Made by a program: the position numbers and the translations under genes
Part shown: one piece after another, positions 53,497 to 62,435 of the stretch
Layout: every line of letters starts with the position of its first letter
Numbering within the stretch: position 1 is the stretch's first letter
The notes under the pieces: generated by a model
What the model saw: only the letters and a program-made list of their open reading frames with translations
What the model was told of the DNA's origin: nothing
Databases searched by the model: none
Origin: Azospirillum sp. TSO35-2
GTDB taxonomy: Bacteria > Pseudomonadota > Alphaproteobacteria > Azospirillales > Azospirillaceae
Length of the DNA stretch: 64,000 nucleotides
Reading direction: 5' to 3'
NCBI RefSeq assembly: GCF_003116095.1
Contig: NZ_LGRA01000021.1
Location: 1,617,986-1,681,985 of the forward strand

Positions 53497-54777
53497 TTAC
53501 CAGCCGAGCCATTCCGGCTTGCGCGGGACGTCGACGGTGGTCAGCTTCTCCAGCTTGATCGTGCCGGCCTTGACCAGGTCATCGACGCTGGCGCCGGTAT
53601 CGCCGCTGACCTTGGCCTGGTAGATGTTGACCGCCGTCATGCCGCGGTGGTCGGTGTCGGTCCAGGTCGACGGCACGCAGACGCCCTCCAGCCCGGCCGG
53701 GACCCAGTCCTTCTTCTGGTACATGCCCTTGCGGATGTTCGGGCCGGTGACGCCGCCGTTCTTCGACGCCCAGTCCATCGCCTCCTTCATGTAGAAGGCG
53801 GTGCAGACCCCGGCGAGGTAGTGGACCGGGCGGTAGTGGGCGCCGTCCGGATCGGAGAGCTTGGAGATCTCCTTCAGCGTCTTCATGCCCGGGGCGTCGC
53901 CGTTCCAGGTGACGGCGGTGCGCAGCGGGAACACCACGCCGTCGGCGGCGGCGCCGGCGGCCTTGGCGGCGTTCTCGTCCATGCCCCAGACGTTGCCCAT
54001 GAACTGCACCTTGGCGCCGACCGTCTGGCAGGCCTTCAGCACCGAGATGTTGGAGCCGGCGGTGTTGCCGAGATAGGCGTAGTTGGCGCCGGCCTCCTTC
54101 AGGGTCAGGCACTGGGCGGTGTAGTCGCCGGGGGTCAGCGCGAACTGCACGGCCGGCAGCACGTCGAAGCCCAGCTCCTTGGCCAGCTGCTCGCCGGCGT
54201 CCTTGGGCGCGTTGGGATAGGGGTGGTTGGCGCCCATGTGGACGTATTTCGGCTTGCCCTGGCCGCCCTTCTTCTTCCAGTCCTCGGCCGCCCAGGTCAG
54301 CATGCCGCGCAGCGCGTCGGAATAGGACGGACCGTAGAAGAAGTTGTAGGGCGCCGGCTTGGAGCCGTGCAGGCCCTTGCCGGCCGGGTCGGTCAGGTGG
54401 CCGGAGTAGGAACCGGAATAGGCCGGGATCTCGTCCTTGCCGACAAAGCCGGTCAGCGCCTCGGTGTCGGCGGTGCCCCAGCCCTGCAGCGCGGCAATCT
54501 TGTCGCTGCCCGACGACCATTTCTTGTACTGGCTGATGGCGCGCGGCGCCTGATAGCCGTAGTCGACGCTGTCGACCGCCAGCTTGGTGCCGTTGATACC
54601 GCCCTTGGAATTGATGTAGGCGAGCGCGTCCGACACGCCCTGCGCATAAGGCACGCCGACGTCGGAGGTGGCGCCGGACTGGTCGGCGAGATGGCCGACC
54701 GGGATGTCGGCGTATGCGGTGGCGGAGGTCGCCAGAAGAACGGCGGCGGTGGCGAACAGCGCGGTCTTGGTCGTCAT
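53497..54777 (-). CDS. livK: HAAT-family ABC transporter substrate-binding protein (LivK-like)
   Basis: 426 residues with a Sec signal peptide (MTTKTALFATAAVLLATS ... AYA). The mature part starts IPVGHLADQSGATSDVGVPY, as in type I periplasmic binding proteins, and includes GAKVQFMGNVWGMDENAAKA. The ATG at 54777 follows AGGGAG; upstream starts lack a signal sequence. The subgroup that lacks obvious amino-acid-binding residues and travels with acyl-CoA ligases is linked to aromatic acid or similar uptake. Ligand not identified here. Confidence 0.88.
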   Translation of the reverse strand: MTTKTALFATAAVLLATSATAYADIPVGHLADQSGATSDVGVPYAQGVSDALAYINSKGGINGTKLAVDSVDYGYQAPRAISQYKKWSSGSDKIAALQGWGTADTEALTGFVGKDEIPAYSGSYSGHLTDPAGKGLHGSKPAPYNFFYGPSYSDALRGMLTWAAEDWKKKGGQGKPKYVHMGANHPYPNAPKDAGEQLAKELGFDVLPAVQFALTPGDYTAQCLTLKEAGANYAYLGNTAGSNISVLKACQTVGAKVQFMGNVWGMDENAAKAAGAAADGVVFPLRTAVTWNGDAPGMKTLKEISKLSDPDGAHYRPVHYLAGVCTAFYMKEAMDWASKNGGVTGPNIRKGMYQKKDWVPAGLEGVCVPSTWTDTDHRGMTAVNIYQAKVSGDTGASVDDLVKAGTIKLEKLTTVDVPRKPEWLGW

Positions 54778-54830
54778 GTTGCGTTTACTCCCTATTCGGT
54801 TCTGTTTGTTGGGGCTTTTTGAAGCGGGCC

Positions 54831-55904
54831 TCAGTGCGAGAAGGGGTAGAGCTTCCAATAGGCCTTGATCTGCTTCCAGCGGTGGGCCAGCCCGTCGGGC
54901 TCGAACACCAGGAACAGGATGATGACGAGGCCGATCGACATCTCGCGCAGGAAGGCGATGTTGTCCTTCAGGTTCAGCGCGGTGTCGATGGCGGTGCCGC
55001 TGACCAGCTTGGTCAGCGCCTGCATCGCCTCGGGCAGGAACACCATGAAGGCGGTGCCCATCAGCGTGCCCATGATCGAACCCAGCCCGCCGATGATGAT
55101 CATCCCCAGGAACTGGATCGAGAAGAGGATGGTGAAGCCCTCCACCGACACGAACTGCAGGTAATGGGCGTAGAGCGCGCCGCCGATGCCGGCGTAGAAG
55201 GCCGAGATGCCGAAGGACATCGTCCGGTACTTGGTCAGGTTGATGCCCATGATCTCGGCGGACAGGTAATGGTCGCGCACCGCCACCAGGGCGCGGCCGT
55301 CACGGGTCCGCATCAGGTTGGTGGCCAGGATGTACATCACCACCATCGCCACCAGCACGACATAGAAGTAGCGCTCGTCGGTGTCGAAGGAGAAGCCGAA
55401 GATGGTCAGCGCCTCGGCGATGGTGCCGTTGGTGCCGCCGGTGAACCAGTCGGCCCGGGCGAAGAAATCCTGCAGGATGTACTGCGCCGCCAGCGTGGCG
55501 ATGGCGAGGTACAGGCCCTTCAGGCGGGCCGCCGGCATGCCGAACAGCAGGCCGACGCCGGTGGTGACGACACCGGCCAGCGGGATGGCCAGCGCCACCG
55601 GCACGCCCCAGCGGTTGTTCAGCCAGGCCGAGGCGAAGGCGCCGAAGCCGAAGAAGGCGGAATGGCCGATCGAGATCTGGCCGGTGAAGCCGACCAGGAT
55701 GTTCAGCCCCAGCGCCGCGATGCCGAGATAGCCGATCTGGATCAGCATGTTCAGCCAGAAGCGGTCCATGAAGGCCGGGCAGGCCAGCAGCAGGATCACG
55801 CCCAGGATCGCGAAGTTGCGGCTGGTGGTGGTCGGGAAGATGGTGGTGTCGGTCCCGTAGGACGTCTTGAAGTCGCCGCTCGGGATGATGCTGACGTTCG
55901 CCAT
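54831..55904 (-). CDS. livM: HAAT-family ABC transporter permease (LivM-like)
   Basis: 357 residues, about ten membrane helices. Family motifs are GLNILVGFTGQISIGHSAFFG and LRGRDGRAL-type loop LMRTRDGRALVAVRDHYLSAEIMGI (ATPase contact; given here as residues about 205-230). It continues with GGLGSIMGTLMGTAFMVFLPE. It forms the channel with the LivH-like permease 7 nt upstream in the operon. Confidence 0.92.
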   Translation of the reverse strand: MANVSIIPSGDFKTSYGTDTTIFPTTTSRNFAILGVILLLACPAFMDRFWLNMLIQIGYLGIAALGLNILVGFTGQISIGHSAFFGFGAFASAWLNNRWGVPVALAIPLAGVVTTGVGLLFGMPAARLKGLYLAIATLAAQYILQDFFARADWFTGGTNGTIAEALTIFGFSFDTDERYFYVVLVAMVVMYILATNLMRTRDGRALVAVRDHYLSAEIMGINLTKYRTMSFGISAFYAGIGGALYAHYLQFVSVEGFTILFSIQFLGMIIIGGLGSIMGTLMGTAFMVFLPEAMQALTKLVSGTAIDTALNLKDNIAFLREMSIGLVIILFLVFEPDGLAHRWKQIKAYWKLYPFSH

Positions 55905-55911
55905 GGGGGCC

Positions 55912-56799
55912 TCACACGCGCTCGATGTCTTTGGTGCCGAACAGGCCGTAAGGCTTGATCATCAGGATGGCGATCAGGACGTAGAAGGGGGCGATCTCGT
56001 ACATGTTGCCCCAGTTCAGCCACTGGCTGTCGACGTACTGCGCCACATTCTCCAGCACCCCGACGATCAGGCCGCCCAGCACCGCGCCGATGACGCTGTC
56101 CAGGCCGCCGAGGATCACCGCCGGGAAGACCTTGATGCCGAAGATCGACAGGGCCGACGACACGCCGTTGACCACGCCGACGGTCACGCCGGCCACCGCC
56201 GACACCATGGCGGAGATCGCCCAGCTCATCGCGAACATGCGGCGGACCGAGATGCCGAGCGACTGCGCCACCTGCTGGTCGAAGGCGGTGGCCCGCATCG
56301 CCAGACCGGTGCGCGAGTATTTGAAGAACCAGCCGAAGCCGGCCATGATCAGGATCGAGATGCCCAGCGACACCACGTAGACCGTCTGCACCTCCAACCC
56401 GAACAGGTTGGTGGTCGGGCTGGCGAAGATCGGCGGGAAGGGCTTGGCGAACACGCCGAACATCCACTTCATCGCCGCCTGGAAGACGATCGACAGGCCG
56501 ATCGTCACCATGATGACCGAGATGATCGGCTCGCCGATCATCGGCCGCAGCACGACGACCTGCAGGATGACGCCGAACACCAGCATGAAGACCAGCGTGA
56601 TCGGGAAGCCGATCCAGAAGGGCAGATGCCAGCTGGTCAGCAGCCACCAGCAGGTCCAGGCGCCGATCAGCAGGAACTCGCCCTGCGCGAAGTTGACGAT
56701 GCGGCTGGCCTTGTAGATCAGCACGAACGACATGGCGACCACGCCATACAGCGCGCCGACGATCACACCGTTGACGAGAAGCTGAAGGAAAAGGGTCAT
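55912..56799 (-). CDS. livH: HAAT-family ABC transporter permease (LivH-like)
   Basis: 295 residues, about eight helices. It begins LFLQLLVNGVIVGALYGVVA, with SFVLIYKASRIVNFAQGEF, the strict LivH signature, and GLAMRATAFDQQVAQSLGI as the ATPase-contacting loop. The ATG at 56799 gives the standard N-terminus; the in-frame start at 56874 lies in repeat DNA. It is the partner of LivM. Confidence 0.93.
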   Translation of the reverse strand: MTLFLQLLVNGVIVGALYGVVAMSFVLIYKASRIVNFAQGEFLLIGAWTCWWLLTSWHLPFWIGFPITLVFMLVFGVILQVVVLRPMIGEPIISVIMVTIGLSIVFQAAMKWMFGVFAKPFPPIFASPTTNLFGLEVQTVYVVSLGISILIMAGFGWFFKYSRTGLAMRATAFDQQVAQSLGISVRRMFAMSWAISAMVSAVAGVTVGVVNGVSSALSIFGIKVFPAVILGGLDSVIGAVLGGLIVGVLENVAQYVDSQWLNWGNMYEIAPFYVLIAILMIKPYGLFGTKDIERV

Positions 56800-56816
56800 G
56801 GCGTGGCCTCGTTCTT

Positions 56817-56960
56817 TCCCTCTCCCGCCCCGGGAGAGGGGGACCGCGAAGCGGTCGGGTGAGGGGTCATCCAAGGATCAGGGCGCCCGTTTCCTGCCGG
56901 CCCCCTCACCCTCCCCGTGCTCTGCACGGGTCCCCGCCCTCTCCCGGGACGGGAGAGGGC
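56817..56960. repeat. Intergenic inverted-repeat element between livH and the acyl-CoA synthetase gene
   Basis: About 144 nt. CCCTCTCCCGCCCCGGGAGAGGG at the left (given as 56818-56840) is itself a hairpin and is mirrored by CCCTCTCCCGGGACGGGAGAGGG at 56938-56960. Between them lie GACCGCGAAGCGGTCGGGTG and a CCGTGCTCTGCACGG hairpin. It resembles short REP-like intergenic elements common in GC-rich proteobacteria, and is related in style but not identical to copies 1 and 2. Confidence 0.65.
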
Positions 56961-56989
56961 AATGTTTGCGGTTCGCATCGCAGCCCTCC

Positions 56990-58960
56990 TCACGCCGCGA
57001 CCGGCTGCGGCTTCTTCACCGCAACGGGCACGAGGTCGATGACGGTCAGCGTCGTGCGGATGCGCTGCTTGGTGCCGTCCTGGAAGGCGATCGTCGTGTC
57101 GACGTCGATCGTCGGCTGGCCGGCGTAGACGCTGTCGATGATGGTGCCGTACTTCTCGCCGATGACGCCGCGGCGCACCTTGCGGGTGCGGGTCAGCTCG
57201 CCATCGTCGGCGTCCAGCTCCTTGTAGAGCAGCAGGAACTTGGAGATGCGCTGGTACTCCGGCAGGGTCTGGTTGACCCGCTCGACCTCGCTCCGCAGCA
57301 GCTCGTACACCTCCGGCTTCGACGCCAGGTCGGAGTAGGTGGTGAAGGTGATGCGGTTCTTCTCCGCCCATTTCGACACGATGGGAAAGCGGATGCAGAT
57401 GATCGCCGACAGATACTCGCGCTTGTCGCCCAGGATCACCGCCTCGGCGACATAGGGGCTGAACTTCAGCTTGTTCTCGATGTATTGCGGGCTGAAGCGG
57501 TCGCCGCGCGCGGTGGTGGCGATGTCCTTGATGCGGTCGATGATGACCAGATGGCCCTTCTTGTCGAAGAAGCCGGCGTCGCCGGTGTGCATCCAGCCGT
57601 CGCGCATGTCGGCGACGGTCGCGTTCTCGTTCCGGTAGTAGCCGGCGAACATGTTGGGGTGGCGGGTGACGATCTCGCCGACGCCGTTGTGGTCGGCGTC
57701 GATCACCTTCACCTCGATGCCGTCGTCGAACGGCACGCCGACGGTGTCGAAATCGACGTCGGTGCCGCGGTGGACGGTGTAGGCGCCCATCGTCTCGGTC
57801 TGGCCGTAGATCTGGCGCAGCGGCACGCCCAGCGCCTGGAAGAACTTGAAGGTGTCGGGCCCCAGCGCCGCGCCGCCGGTCGCCGCCGAGGTCAGGTTGG
57901 TGAAGCCCAGCCGGTCACGCAGCGCGCGGAACAGGATCCAGTCGGCCACGGTGGAGCGCTGCCCTTTCGCCAAGGCCTCCAGTCCCAGCTTCATGCCGAG
58001 ATCGAACATCTTCTGCTTGAAGGGCGAGGCGTCCATCATGCGGGCGCGGACGTCGGCGGCGATCTGTTCCCACAGGCGGGGGGCGAACAGCACGAAGCTC
58101 GGCCCGATCTCGCGGAAGTCGTGCATCATCGTCTCGGCTTCCTCGACGAAGTTCACGCGCATCCGCGACACCATGCCCATGCCGACGGCGTAGACCTGCT
58201 CCATGATCCAGGACAGCGGCAGGACCGAGACATACTCGTCCTGCGGCCCCTTGGGATCGGCCGACAGGTAGCTGGCGACGTGGCGGATCAGCCGCCCGGC
58301 CGGCAGCATCGCCATCTTCGGGTTCGACGTCGTGCCGGAGGTGGTGCAGAGGATCGCCACGTCCTCTCCCCTGGTCTCGGCCACCAGACGGTCGTAGAGG
58401 TCGGGCTGCTGCGCGTGCAGTTCCTCGCCCAACCGGACCAGATCGGCGGCCGGCATCAGGCGCGGGTCGTGGTATTTGCGCATGCCGCGCGGGTCGGAAT
58501 AGATGATGTGCTGCAGGGTCGGCAGCCGGTCGGCGAGGTTCAGCAGCTTGTCGACCTGCTCCTCATCCTCGGCGAACACCACCTTCACGTCGGCGTAGGT
58601 GATGAGGTAGGCCACCTCCTCGTCCAGCGCGTCGCGGTAGATGCCCAGGCTGTAGCCGCGGACCGCGTGGGTCGCGACCTCGCCCATCACCCAGTCGGGG
58701 CGGTTGTCGCCGAGCAGCCCGACCACCTCGCCCGGCACCACGCCGAGCTTGGTCATGCCGAGCGCGAAGGCGCGCACGCGGGCCTGGACGTCCGCCCAGG
58801 TGAAGGTGCGCCAGATGCCGAAGTCCTTCTCGCGCATGGCGATCTCGCCGCCATGCTCCCGCGCGTGCAGCGCGACCAGCTTCGGCAGCGTGTCGTTCAC
58901 GGCCAGATCGGGAAGGATGGTCGGCGGAAGGGTGGATTCCGAACGGTTGGGCGGGGCCAT
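56990..58960 (-). CDS. Long-chain-type acyl-CoA synthetase (AMP-binding)
   Basis: 656 residues, ANL superfamily, long-chain ACS branch. The P-loop is canonical (ILCTTSGTTSNPKMAM). YGQTETMGAYTVHRG is A5, MHTGDAGFFDKKGHLVIIDR is A7-A8, and the C-terminal domain includes RRGVIGEKYGTIIDSVY. It converts a fatty or aryl-alkyl acid to its CoA ester using ATP. Gene order livG-ACS-livH-livM-livK-livF-paaK places it inside the transporter operon, so uptake and CoA activation are probably coupled. Its ATG overlaps the livG stop (TGATG). Confidence 0.9.
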   Translation of the reverse strand: MAPPNRSESTLPPTILPDLAVNDTLPKLVALHAREHGGEIAMREKDFGIWRTFTWADVQARVRAFALGMTKLGVVPGEVVGLLGDNRPDWVMGEVATHAVRGYSLGIYRDALDEEVAYLITYADVKVVFAEDEEQVDKLLNLADRLPTLQHIIYSDPRGMRKYHDPRLMPAADLVRLGEELHAQQPDLYDRLVAETRGEDVAILCTTSGTTSNPKMAMLPAGRLIRHVASYLSADPKGPQDEYVSVLPLSWIMEQVYAVGMGMVSRMRVNFVEEAETMMHDFREIGPSFVLFAPRLWEQIAADVRARMMDASPFKQKMFDLGMKLGLEALAKGQRSTVADWILFRALRDRLGFTNLTSAATGGAALGPDTFKFFQALGVPLRQIYGQTETMGAYTVHRGTDVDFDTVGVPFDDGIEVKVIDADHNGVGEIVTRHPNMFAGYYRNENATVADMRDGWMHTGDAGFFDKKGHLVIIDRIKDIATTARGDRFSPQYIENKLKFSPYVAEAVILGDKREYLSAIICIRFPIVSKWAEKNRITFTTYSDLASKPEVYELLRSEVERVNQTLPEYQRISKFLLLYKELDADDGELTRTRKVRRGVIGEKYGTIIDSVYAGQPTIDVDTTIAFQDGTKQRIRTTLTVIDLVPVAVKKPQPVAA

Positions 58961-59859
58961 CACGCCACCTCCTTGTGGGCGGGGGCGGCCGCGGCCGGCG
59001 CCTCTTCGTCGTCGTCCTCGCCCAGATAGGCGCGGCGGACGCGTGGGTTGGCCAGCACCTCGGCCGGCGCGCCCTCGGCGATCTTCTTGCCGAACTCCAG
59101 CACCATCACCCGGTGCGAGATGTCCATGACCACGCCCATGTCGTGCTCGATCATGACGACGGTCATGCCGAACTCCTCGTTGAGGTCGACGATGTAGCGG
59201 GCCATGTCCTCCTTCTCTTCCAGGTTCATGCCGGCCATCGGCTCGTCCAGCAGGATCAGGTCCGGCTTCAGCGCGATGGCGCGGGCCAGTTCCACCCGCT
59301 TGCGCAGGCCGTAGGACAGGGTGCCGGCGGTCGCCTTGCGGACATGCTGGATTTCGAGGAAATCGATGATCTCCTCCACCTCGCGGCGGTGGGACAGCTC
59401 TTCCTTGCGGGCGCCGCTCAGCCAATAGAGCGGGCCGGTCAGGAAGTTGTTCTTCAGCAGGTGGTGGCGGCCGACCATGATGTTGTCGAGCACGGTCATG
59501 TGCCCGAACAGCGCCAGATTCTGGAAGGTGCGGCCGATGCCGAGCGCCGCGCGGTGGTTCGGGGTCATCCCCGTCACGTCGCGGCCCTTGAAGAAGACCT
59601 TGCCATCCGTCGGCCGATAACGTCCGGAGATGCAGTTGACCATCGAGGTCTTTCCCGCACCGTTGGGGCCGATGATGGAAAACAACTCGCCCTTGCGGAT
59701 GCCGAAGCTGACATCGGTCAGCGCATGGACGCCCCCGAAGCGCAGATTGACGCCCCGAGCCTCGAAAATAGTCTCCGCCTGGGATGCGTCGGCCGGGGCC
59801 GACGTGGTGGGGGACGCGTGGACAGGGCCGCGGTGCGGTGCGACGGGCGCGCCGGACAT
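58960..59859 (-). CDS. livG: HAAT-family ABC transporter ATPase (LivG-like)
   Basis: 299 residues from the ATG at 59859, which has AGGAGG just upstream. Longer in-frame starts would include the intergenic operator. An N-terminal extension (PVAPHRGPVHASPTTSAPAD) precedes the nucleotide-binding domain. Walker A is GPNGAGKTS, the signature is LSYGLRKRVELARAI (LSYG in place of LSGG, usual in this subgroup), Walker B LILLDEPMAGMN, and MIEHDMGVVMDISHRV follows. It is the first gene of the transporter operon, so its promoter lies between the two GGTCCA palindromes. Confidence 0.92.
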   Translation of the reverse strand: MSGAPVAPHRGPVHASPTTSAPADASQAETIFEARGVNLRFGGVHALTDVSFGIRKGELFSIIGPNGAGKTSMVNCISGRYRPTDGKVFFKGRDVTGMTPNHRAALGIGRTFQNLALFGHMTVLDNIMVGRHHLLKNNFLTGPLYWLSGARKEELSHRREVEEIIDFLEIQHVRKATAGTLSYGLRKRVELARAIALKPDLILLDEPMAGMNLEEKEDMARYIVDLNEEFGMTVVMIEHDMGVVMDISHRVMVLEFGKKIAEGAPAEVLANPRVRRAYLGEDDDEEAPAAAAPAHKEVA

Positions 59860-59921
59860 TTCCTCCTCCGTTGCTGTTGGTTCGGCGTCTCGGTTCAGAG
59901 CCGGCTCTTGCTGGCCGGTGA

Positions 59922-59938
59922 GGTCCATATTGTGGACC
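59922..59938. promoter_or_regulatory. Operator candidate O1: GGTCCA-N5-TGGACC
   Basis: GGTCCATATTGTGGACC has perfect 6-nt inverted arms with a 5-nt spacer. It lies about 63 nt upstream of the livG start. The 17-bp size and central spacer fit IclR-family operators. An identical-arm copy lies at 60038-60054, 116 nt away centre to centre. Confidence 0.7.
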
Positions 59939-60037
59939 GCTCGTTGAGCAACTGTGGCACTATATACCGTGCTACCGTCTGTTATCAACACTGACATTCC
60001 GCCAGCGCATGTTTTTTGGCGCGACAAGGCGCCGCGT

Positions 60038-60054
60038 GGTCCATATGATGGACC
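60038..60054. promoter_or_regulatory. Operator candidate O2: GGTCCA-N5-TGGACC, abutting the fusion regulator start
   Basis: GGTCCATATGATGGACC carries the same arms as O1. It ends two bases before the ATG at 60057 of the divergent IclR-ANL fusion gene, so binding there would block its transcription or translation start. Overlapping ATGs at 60045 and 60048 lie inside the palindrome. Confidence 0.7.
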
Positions 60055-60056
60055 CT

Positions 60057-61778
60057 ATGACCCGCCACGCCGACATCACCGCTCCCGTCCCCGGCCCGAC
60101 CGCCGCCGGCGGCACCCAGAGCCTGGAGCGCGCCATCACCCTGCTGCGGGCCGTCGCCGCCGCCGGGACCGACGGCGCACGGCTGGCCGACCTGATGACC
60201 GGCGCCGGCCTGTCGAAGGCGACCGCCCACCGGCTGCTGATGGCGCTGGCGCGCGACGGGCTGGTGGAGCAGGACACCCGCAGCAAGCGCTATCACCTGG
60301 GGCCCGATCTGGTGGCGCTGGGCGACCTCGCGGCGTTGCGCCACCGCCGGCCCGCCGCCCCTGCCCTGCCGTCACCACCGGAGGCTGCCGCGCCGCTCCC
60401 GGGCGCGCCCGAACCCGCCGCTGCGGAACCGGCGGTGCGGCCGTCGGCCTTCCTGCGGCCGGAATACCGCGGCGACTCCATCGCGCTGGCGACGCTGCTG
60501 TGCGACCGCCATGTCCGGGCCGCCGACGGCGCGCGGGCGGCGCTGCTGCACGAAAGCGTGGCGGGGCAGACCACCGAACTCAGCTTCGCCCGGCTGGCCC
60601 GCGATTCGGCGCGCTTCGCCACCGTGCTGGCCGGCATGGGGGTCGGGCCCGGCGACCGGGTGGCGGTGCTGCTGCCCAAGGGATCGGAGCTGCTGATCAC
60701 CGCGCTGGCGATCTGGCGGCTGGGCGGTGTCTACATGCCGCTGTTCACCACCTACACCGCCTCGGCGGTCGCCTACCGGCTGACCGACAGCGACGCGCGG
60801 GCGATCGTCACCAACGGCTTCCTGCGCCGCAAGGTGCCGCGCGACAACAGCCGGCCGGTGGTGACGGTGGAGGGCGACGAGGCGTTCGGCCCCGACGCCG
60901 TGCCCTTCTGGTCTTCGCTGCACGAGGCGGCGCCGCGGACCGACGTCGCGCGCTACCGCGAGGGCGACGCCTTCGCCCTGATCTACACCTCGGAGTCCGA
61001 GCCGACGCCGCTCGGCGTGTCGCTGCCGGTCAAGGCGCTGTCGGGGATCGAGCAGTACATGCGCATCGGCCTCGACCTGCGCGACGACGACATCTACTGG
61101 AACATGGCCGATCCCGGCTGGGCCTACGGCGCCTATTACGGGCTGGTCGGGCCGCTGCTGCTGGGGCGCACGACGATCTTCTGCGACGGCCCCTACGACG
61201 TGCGCCAGGGCTACCGCATGCTGACCAAGTTCGGCGTCACCAACCTGACCGCGGCGCCGTCGCAGATCCGGGTGTGGCACGGCGCCGACCCGGCCGGCTC
61301 GCACCAGTTCGCGCTGCGCATCCTGTCGGTGGTGGGCGAGCCGCTGCCGCCAGATCTGATCGCCTGGGCCAACCGGACGGTGAAGGTGCCGCTGCTCGAC
61401 CAGTATGGCCAGCGCGAGACCGGCATCTTCATCGTCAACCGCTACGATCCGGACGGCATGGAGGCGGCGGACGGCGAGGCGGCGCAACCGGCCAGCGGGT
61501 CGCTCGGCCGGCCGATGCCGGGGTTCCGCGTCGTCATCCTCGACCCCGACGGGCGGGAGGCGCCGGTCGGCGGCGCCGGCGAGATCGCCATCGACGTCGA
61601 CCGCTCGCCGCTGTTCTGGTTCGAATCCTACGCCAACAACCCGGAGCGCACCGCCCGGCGCTTCCGCCACGGCCGGCGCTATTACCTGACCGGCGACTGG
61701 GCGTTCCTGGACGCCGACGGCAACATCCATTACCGCGGCCGGGCGTCCGACGCGATCCAGATGCAGCAGGGCGAATAG
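60057..61778 (+). CDS. IclR-type winged helix fused to a degenerate acyl-CoA synthetase domain (putative acyl-sensing regulator)
   Basis: 573 residues in one uninterrupted frame. Residues about 18-95 form an IclR N-terminal domain: TQSLERAITLLRAVAAAG, LSKATAHRLLMALARDGLV (recognition helix) and SKRYHLGPDLVALGDL. A Pro/Ala linker (about 98-128) leads to an ANL adenylation N-domain (about 135-560), with WNMADPGWAYGAYYGLVGPL, QYGQRETG and YLTGDWAFLDADGNIHYRGR. Where ligases have TSGTTG-x-PKG, this has TSESEPTPLG (311-320), without the Lys and Gly pattern. The protein stops at the hinge, so the C-terminal domain with the catalytic Lys is absent. The IclR sensor domain is also absent. I infer a DNA-binding protein that senses an acid, acyl-AMP or acyl-CoA. 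ATGs at 60045 or 60048 are alternative starts. Confidence 0.8.
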   Translation: MTRHADITAPVPGPTAAGGTQSLERAITLLRAVAAAGTDGARLADLMTGAGLSKATAHRLLMALARDGLVEQDTRSKRYHLGPDLVALGDLAALRHRRPAAPALPSPPEAAAPLPGAPEPAAAEPAVRPSAFLRPEYRGDSIALATLLCDRHVRAADGARAALLHESVAGQTTELSFARLARDSARFATVLAGMGVGPGDRVAVLLPKGSELLITALAIWRLGGVYMPLFTTYTASAVAYRLTDSDARAIVTNGFLRRKVPRDNSRPVVTVEGDEAFGPDAVPFWSSLHEAAPRTDVARYREGDAFALIYTSESEPTPLGVSLPVKALSGIEQYMRIGLDLRDDDIYWNMADPGWAYGAYYGLVGPLLLGRTTIFCDGPYDVRQGYRMLTKFGVTNLTAAPSQIRVWHGADPAGSHQFALRILSVVGEPLPPDLIAWANRTVKVPLLDQYGQRETGIFIVNRYDPDGMEAADGEAAQPASGSLGRPMPGFRVVILDPDGREAPVGGAGEIAIDVDRSPLFWFESYANNPERTARRFRHGRRYYLTGDWAFLDADGNIHYRGRASDAIQMQQGE

Positions 61779-61862
61779 GCAGCGCCCCCGGTTTTCGGGT
61801 ATAGATCGCCGGGCAGGCGCGGCCGACGGCCGTGCGGCGAGGAAAGCGGGCGAAGGACGGGG

Positions 61863-62435
61863 ATGGAATCCAAGACGAAGAACCGCGAGTCCTGGCTGGC
61901 CGCCGCCTTCGCGGCGCTGGCCGAAGGCGGCGTCGACAAGGTGCGGGTGGAGCTTCTGGCCAAGACGCTGAAAGTCACCAAGGGCAGCTTCTACTGGCAT
62001 TTCCGCGACCGGACCGAGCTGATGACCGCGCTGCTGGAGAGCTGGAAGCTCGGCCGCATCGCCGCCATCAAGGAACAGACCCGGCTGGACGGACGGCAGC
62101 CGGCGCAGCAGCTCCGCGACCTGCTGGCGCTCTACGGCGGCAGCAAGCCGCGCGGCATGGCGATCGAGCTGGCGGTGCGCGACTGGGCCCGGCGCGCGCC
62201 AGAGGCCCAGAGCGTCATCGCCGAGGTCGACCGCGAGCGTCTGCGCAGCGTCGCCGGGCTGTTCGCCGCGCTCGGCCTGCCGCCCGACCAGGCCTTCGCC
62301 CGCGCCTACCTGTTCTACGCCTTCGCCTTCGGCCAGGGCCTGCTGGCCCCCGGCGCCGCCGCCGACCGGGGCGACGCCGTGCACGCGATCTGCGCCGACG
62401 TGCTGGTGCCGAACGCCCCGGCTTACGGCGTGTAG
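61863..62435 (+). CDS. TetR-family transcriptional regulator
   Basis: 190 residues. The N-terminal helix-turn-helix is [20 protein letters not shown] then [20 protein letters not shown], a strong TetR match. The remaining helices form the ligand-binding domain, resembling AcrR/PsrA-type regulators of fatty acid genes. It lies 85 nt behind the IclR-ANL fusion gene on the same strand and may be co-transcribed, giving the locus a second regulatory input. It overlaps the convergent chemoreceptor gene by 13 nt. Confidence 0.9.
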   Translation: MESKTKNRESWLAAAFAALAEGGVDKVRVELLAKTLKVTKGSFYWHFRDRTELMTALLESWKLGRIAAIKEQTRLDGRQPAQQLRDLLALYGGSKPRGMAIELAVRDWARRAPEAQSVIAEVDRERLRSVAGLFAALGLPPDQAFARAYLFYAFAFGQGLLAPGAAADRGDAVHAICADVLVPNAPAYGV

